DNA from: Firmicutes bacterium UBA995
GTDB taxonomy: Bacteria > Bacillota > Sulfobacillia > UBA995
Reading direction: 5' to 3'
NCBI GenBank assembly: GCA_002291985.1
Contig: DBBB01000166.1
Coordinates: 1 to 16,959 of the forward strand
Length of the DNA stretch: 16,959 nucleotides
Both the position numbers and the translations under genes were made by a program. Below, piece by piece: positions 14,011 to 16,959 of the stretch (within the stretch, counting starts at the first letter, position 1; the number at the start of each line of letters is the position of its first letter). The notes beneath the pieces are model-generated. The model had not been told where the DNA came from, did not search any database, and was given only the letters and a program-made list of their open reading frames with translations.

Positions 14011-14014
14011 GAAG

Positions 14015-14587
14015 ATGGTGATTCGAACCCGCACCCTTGCCTACCTGGGATTGCTTACCGCCACCAGCGTGGTCCTCACCCGTTTCTTCGCCGTGATGGT
14101 GCCGATGAGCGGGGTCGGCGCCCTGCGATTGTCTTTCGGCGAGGTGCCGATCATCCTGTCGGGGTTGCTGTTTGGTCCCGTAGCCGGAGGCACGGTGGGT
14201 GCCCTCGCCGACCTGATCGGTTTCCCGATCAACCCCTTCGGCGGAGCTTACTTCCCACCCCTGACCCTCACGTCCGCGCTTCATGGCATCTTGCCCCCGC
14301 TGCTCATCCGGATGTACGCCCGGGCGCCTTATCGCTGGCGGGATCTCGGCGCTACCGTGCTCCTCAATGACCTGGTCGTCGCCGTGGTCCTCCAGACGTT
14401 CTTCCTGTCATTGCTGCTCGATCGCGCGATCCTGGTGCTCTTGCCCATGCGGTTGCTCGGTCGGATGCTGCTGGTACCGGTCTATACGACCGTGCTGTAT
14501 CTGGCCGCAACTTCTTACTACGCCTGCGACCGCAATCGGCTTGCCCTCGGCTTAGCCGGGACGCGCAAACCAGGAGCGTCACGCTAG
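14015..14587 (+). CDS. folT: Folate-family ECF transporter S component
   Basis: This is the substrate-binding membrane subunit (190 residues) that works with a shared energy-coupling module (EcfA, EcfA', EcfT, not in the window) to import folates. About six membrane segments are present. Family-like motifs are MVIRTRTLAYLGLLTATSVV, RLSFGEVPIILSGLLFGPVA and GALADLIGFPINPFGGAYFP, then LTLTSALHGILPPLL. The ATG at 14015 lies 4 nt after AAGGGAGGTGAAG; the open frame upstream to 13958 overlaps the regulatory hairpin and is rejected. A THF riboswitch directly upstream supports the folate specificity. It is the only complete plus-strand gene in the window and is inserted against the direction of its neighbours, between yebC and the ruv genes. 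Confidence 0.92.
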   Translation: MVIRTRTLAYLGLLTATSVVLTRFFAVMVPMSGVGALRLSFGEVPIILSGLLFGPVAGGTVGALADLIGFPINPFGGAYFPPLTLTSALHGILPPLLIRMYARAPYRWRDLGATVLLNDLVVAVVLQTFFLSLLLDRAILVLLPMRLLGRMLLVPVYTTVLYLAATSYYACDRNRLALGLAGTRKPGASR

Positions 14588-14603
14588 CACGTCGCCTCAC
14601 GCT

Positions 14604-14631
14604 GCGGGGCCCCGGCTTGCCCGGGCCCCGC
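14604..14631. terminator. GC hairpin between convergent folT and yebC
   Basis: gcggggccc (14604-14612) pairs with gggccccgc (14623-14631), a 9-bp stem that two further G-C pairs can extend past a bulged C. It lies in the 49-nt gap between two facing stop codons. No T run follows, so it probably acts as a bidirectional barrier. Confidence 0.65.
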
Positions 14632-14636
14632 GGCGG

Positions 14637-15356
14637 TCATTCCTCCTCGACATTGGCATGCACTCGCTGTACGTCCTCGAGTGCGTCGAGTTCCTCCAGC
14701 AGCTCCCCAACCTGTTCGGCCTGCTCTCCGGAGACTCGCGCGGTCACGCGGGGCACGAAGGTCACTTCTGCCTCCTTGACGGCGATGCCCCCGGCTTCCA
14801 GGGCGGTCCGTACCCGTTCCACGTCGCCAGGGCCGGCGGTGATCAGGTAGTCGTCTTCCCTCGGGCCGAGGTCCTCGGCGCCCGCGTCCAGTACCGCCGC
14901 GAGCATCCGCTCCTCATCAACCGTCCGGGCAGCGGTGATCAGGGCCTTCTGGTCGAACATCCAGACCACGCAACCGGCTTCTCCCAGACTGCCTCCGTGC
15001 CGGGCGAACACGTGCCGCACGGCCGCCGTCGTCCGCCTCCGGTTGTCGGTGACCGTCTCTACCAGGACGGCGATACCTCCCGGACCGTACCCCTCGTACA
15101 GCGACTCTTCCAGTTGGGCGCCCCCCGGTTCCCCGGTCCCCTTGAGGATGGCCCGCTGCACATTGGCGACGGGTATGTTCGCTTCCCGGGCCCTGGCGAT
15201 CGCTTCGCGTAACCGGGGGTTGGCCTCGGGGTTGGGACCGCCCTGCCGGGCGGCCACCGAGAGCTCCCGCGACAGCCGGGAGAACACCCGGCCCTTCTGC
15301 TCGTCCACCTGGGCCTTGCGGCGCTTGATGTTGGCCCACTTCGAGTGACCGGCCAT
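14637..15356 (-). CDS. yebC: YebC/PmpR family protein
   Basis: This conserved protein (239 residues) belongs to a family described as transcriptional regulators and, more recently, as translation factors for proline-rich or stalled ribosomes. It opens with the diagnostic MAGHSKWANIKRRKAQVDEQ. It also shows NPRLREAIARAREANIPVAN, YEGYGPGGIAVLVETVTDN and VWMFDQKALI, with an acidic C-terminus. The ATG at 15356 is preferred to an upstream start at 15413. A GGTGGGG site sits 7 nt upstream and overlaps the nadE stop codon, so translation of the two may be coupled. It often lies near ruvC in Firmicutes; here it is separated from ruvC by folT and a membrane protein gene. Confidence 0.96.
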   Translation of the reverse strand: MAGHSKWANIKRRKAQVDEQKGRVFSRLSRELSVAARQGGPNPEANPRLREAIARAREANIPVANVQRAILKGTGEPGGAQLEESLYEGYGPGGIAVLVETVTDNRRRTTAAVRHVFARHGGSLGEAGCVVWMFDQKALITAARTVDEERMLAAVLDAGAEDLGPREDDYLITAGPGDVERVRTALEAGGIAVKEAEVTFVPRVTARVSGEQAEQVGELLEELDALEDVQRVHANVEEE

Positions 15357-15369
15357 GCCTCCACCCCAC

Positions 15370-16113
15370 CTAGCGTCTCGGCATGGGCGGCGCCTGCCGC
15401 TTGTGCCGGCCACGCCGGGAGAGGGCCCCGACCCGGTCGGCCACCCGGCGGGGTCCTCCTCCCGTCAACAGGTAAGCATCGAGTTCCGCGTAGGTTAGGC
15501 CGAGTTCCCCCTCATCCGTCTGTCCCGGCCATAGCCCGGCCGTCGGCGGACGTTCGAGCACCGCGGGCGGCACCCCGAGCTGTTGCCCCAGCTTCCGGAC
15601 CTGGCTCTTCACCAGGCGCGCCAGGGGTAGCAAGTCCACCCCCCCGTCGCCGTATTTCGTGAAGTACCCCAGCTCAAGTTCGCAGCGATTACCGCTGCCC
15701 ACCACCAGGTAGTTGAGGAGGTTGGCGTGATAGTAAAGGCAGGTCATGCGCAGTCGCGACTTCAGGTTGGCGCGGGGCAAACGCTGGTCGGCGCTTTCAT
15801 CCCCTTGCCCCATCTCGCCCAGCAGCGCCCGATAGGCGGGTTCGAGGTCGATGATCCGCACGGGCACGGCCAGCTTGCGGGCGACTGCTTGCGCCAAATC
15901 GACGTCGCGCGGGTCGCTCTCACACGGCAGGATCAGGCCCAGCGTCGAATGAGGAAAGGCCCGATGAACCAGGCAGGCCACCACGGCCGAATCCAGTCCT
16001 CCGCTCAGCCCGAATACCCCTCCGACCGCCCCGGCCGAACGTACCCGTCGCCGTATCCATCCCGCCAGCCGGACGGCGGTTGCCCGGGCGTCAAATGCCT
16101 CCGCGTCTTTCAT
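15370..16113 (-). CDS. nadE: Ammonia-dependent NAD+ synthase
   Basis: The enzyme amidates nicotinic acid adenine dinucleotide to NAD+ with ATP and ammonia. The product has 247 residues, the size of the short form without a glutaminase domain. The ATP pyrophosphatase loop is GLSGGLDSAVV (about residues 36-46). The substrate region is VGSGNRCELELGYFTKYGDG, then GVDLLPLARLVKSQVRKL. The C-terminal lid has PPTAGLWPGQTDEGELGLTY, and the end is HKRQAPPMPRR. Where most members have GTGNRSE there is GSGNRCE, a mild change. The ATG at 16113 overlaps the larE stop as ATGA, with GAGGAG 8 nt upstream. It is followed by yebC after 13 nt. Confidence 0.95.
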   Translation of the reverse strand: MKDAEAFDARATAVRLAGWIRRRVRSAGAVGGVFGLSGGLDSAVVACLVHRAFPHSTLGLILPCESDPRDVDLAQAVARKLAVPVRIIDLEPAYRALLGEMGQGDESADQRLPRANLKSRLRMTCLYYHANLLNYLVVGSGNRCELELGYFTKYGDGGVDLLPLARLVKSQVRKLGQQLGVPPAVLERPPTAGLWPGQTDEGELGLTYAELDAYLLTGGGPRRVADRVGALSRRGRHKRQAPPMPRR

Positions 16114-16922
16114 CCGTTTAGCTCCTCTGCGCTCAAAGCCTCATTCATGCTGCCGCTGCGATATCCCCGCAAATCGAGGCACACCCAGACATAGCCGATC
16201 GCCCGCAGGCGGTCCACCACCTCGTCCCGCACGGCGAACAGTTCTTCCATCTGCTCACGCCCCACCTCGATGCTCGCCAAGCGGCCGTGATGGCGGACTC
16301 GCACCTGGTGAAAGCCCAGAGAGCGAAGGGCTTCCTCCGCCGCGCCTAGCCGGGTCAGGGCCTCGAGATCTATGGACTGTCCGTAGGGAAAACGGCTGGC
16401 CAGGCAAGCCATCGCCGGCCGGTCCCACGTGTCCAGACCCCGGTCCCGCGATAGACGTCGCACCGCCGGCTTGCAAAGTCCCGCCTCGAGCAACGGGCTG
16501 CGTATGCCCAGCTCTCGAGCGGCCCTTGCGCCGGGTCGGAAGTCGGCCAGGTCGCTCTCGGTGGAGCCATCGGCCACCCAGGCTATCCCCTCTTCGCCGG
16601 CCATGGCGAGCAGGCGAGTAAACAGTTCGCGCTTGCAGTGATAGCATCGCTGGGGAGGATTGGAGCAAAAACCGGGGTCGTCCAGTTCCCGGGTCGAGAT
16701 GGTCAGGTGCCGGACGCCGAGGCGAAGGGCGCCCCGCCGTGCCGACTCCAGGTCGCTTGCAGGGTAAGTGGGCGACAGGGCCGTGACCGCCGTGACCCCC
16801 TTGCCCAGCACTTCCACGGCGACGTCCAGGAGAAAAGTGGAGTCCACCCCGCCGGAATAGGCCACCAGGACGGTATGCATGCTTTCGAGTATCTGGCGCA
16901 GTCGGGTCATCGCCGCGGTCAC
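16110..16922 (-). CDS. larE: Pyridinium-3,5-biscarboxylate mononucleotide sulfurtransferase LarE
   Basis: LarE makes the nickel-pincer nucleotide cofactor used by lactate racemase and related epimerases. It adenylates a nicotinate-derived dicarboxylate and transfers sulfur to it. The product has 270 residues. The PP-loop is AYSGGVDSTFLLDV (about 21-34). NPPQRCYHCKRELF and STESDLADFRPG with GIRSPL follow. The sacrificial cysteine fits MACLASRFPYG (Cys173), as in the one-cysteine Lactobacillus type rather than the iron-sulfur type. The C-terminal part ends GYRSGSMNEALS. The likely start is the GTG at 16922, with CAGGGG 8 nt upstream; an ATG at 16910 is possible. It overlaps nadE by 4 nt. larB and larC are not in the window; the final 37 nt hold nothing recognisable. 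Confidence 0.93.
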   Translation of the reverse strand: MTAAMTRLRQILESMHTVLVAYSGGVDSTFLLDVAVEVLGKGVTAVTALSPTYPASDLESARRGALRLGVRHLTISTRELDDPGFCSNPPQRCYHCKRELFTRLLAMAGEEGIAWVADGSTESDLADFRPGARAARELGIRSPLLEAGLCKPAVRRLSRDRGLDTWDRPAMACLASRFPYGQSIDLEALTRLGAAEEALRSLGFHQVRVRHHGRLASIEVGREQMEELFAVRDEVVDRLRAIGYVWVCLDLRGYRSGSMNEALSAEELNG

Positions 16923-16959
16923 GCCGTCAGCCCCTGTCCGGATATTGGTTGGACTAGCC

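Noticed and set aside
16110..16922. LarE as an iron-sulfur type enzyme
   Set aside because: Only one cysteine is present at the sacrificial position (MACLASR), and the other cysteines (around 86-96) lie in a region common to both types.
1..16959. CRISPR arrays, tRNA/rRNA genes, insertion sequences or phage genes
   Set aside because: No regularly spaced repeats, tRNA-like cloverleaf, transposase motif or terminal inverted repeat pair was seen by reading both strands.

Overview
The window looks like chromosome of a high-GC anaerobic Firmicute (Clostridia-like, in the Peptococcaceae/Moorella sphere; no species can be named). The grounds are a SigI/RsgI pair, a THF riboswitch in front of a folate ECF S-component, the yebC...ruvCAB...tgt-yajC backbone, purine-rich Shine-Dalgarno sites with frequent GTG starts, and ferredoxin-linked 2-oxoacid metabolism. 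Almost everything is on the minus strand. The exceptions are the gene fragment at the left edge and folT. No tRNA, rRNA, CRISPR array, insertion sequence or phage gene was seen.

Layout from left to right. (1) 1-269: the 3' end of a plus-strand gene (quinate 5-dehydrogenase-like) and a hairpin shared by convergent genes. (2) 312-6981, minus strand: a catabolic cluster. In transcription order it encodes a CO-dehydrogenase-beta/ACS-epsilon-like protein, the alpha, beta, gamma and delta (ferredoxin) subunits of a 2-oxoacid:ferredoxin oxidoreductase, glutamate dehydrogenase, and a polytopic permease. The simplest reading is oxidation of an amino acid (probably glutamate) to a 2-oxoacid and on to acyl-CoA, CO2 and reduced ferredoxin. 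(3) 7069-8617: yajC and tgt, with a palindromic extended -10 promoter upstream of tgt. (4) 8739-10763: rsgI and sigI, with a C-rich/CGAA promoter that suggests SigI autoregulation. (5) 10771-12903: ruvC-ruvA-ruvB. (6) 12976-13746: a small gene that appears frame-disrupted, and a three-helix membrane protein of unknown role. (7) 13804-14631, plus strand: promoter, tetrahydrofolate riboswitch, a 17-bp Shine-Dalgarno-sequestering hairpin, folT, terminator. (8) 14637-16922, minus strand: larE-nadE-yebC, tightly packed.

The most notable items are four. One is the oxidoreductase operon led by a CO-dehydrogenase-beta-like gene. The second is the complete THF riboswitch with a visible translational expression platform. 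The third is the SigI promoter with an RsgI that ends in a long, highly charged, apparently disordered tail. The fourth is the larE-nadE overlap, which joins two pathways that share nicotinic acid adenine dinucleotide. Nothing here is clearly an undescribed defence or mobile system. The oxidoreductase cluster is the best candidate for new biochemistry.
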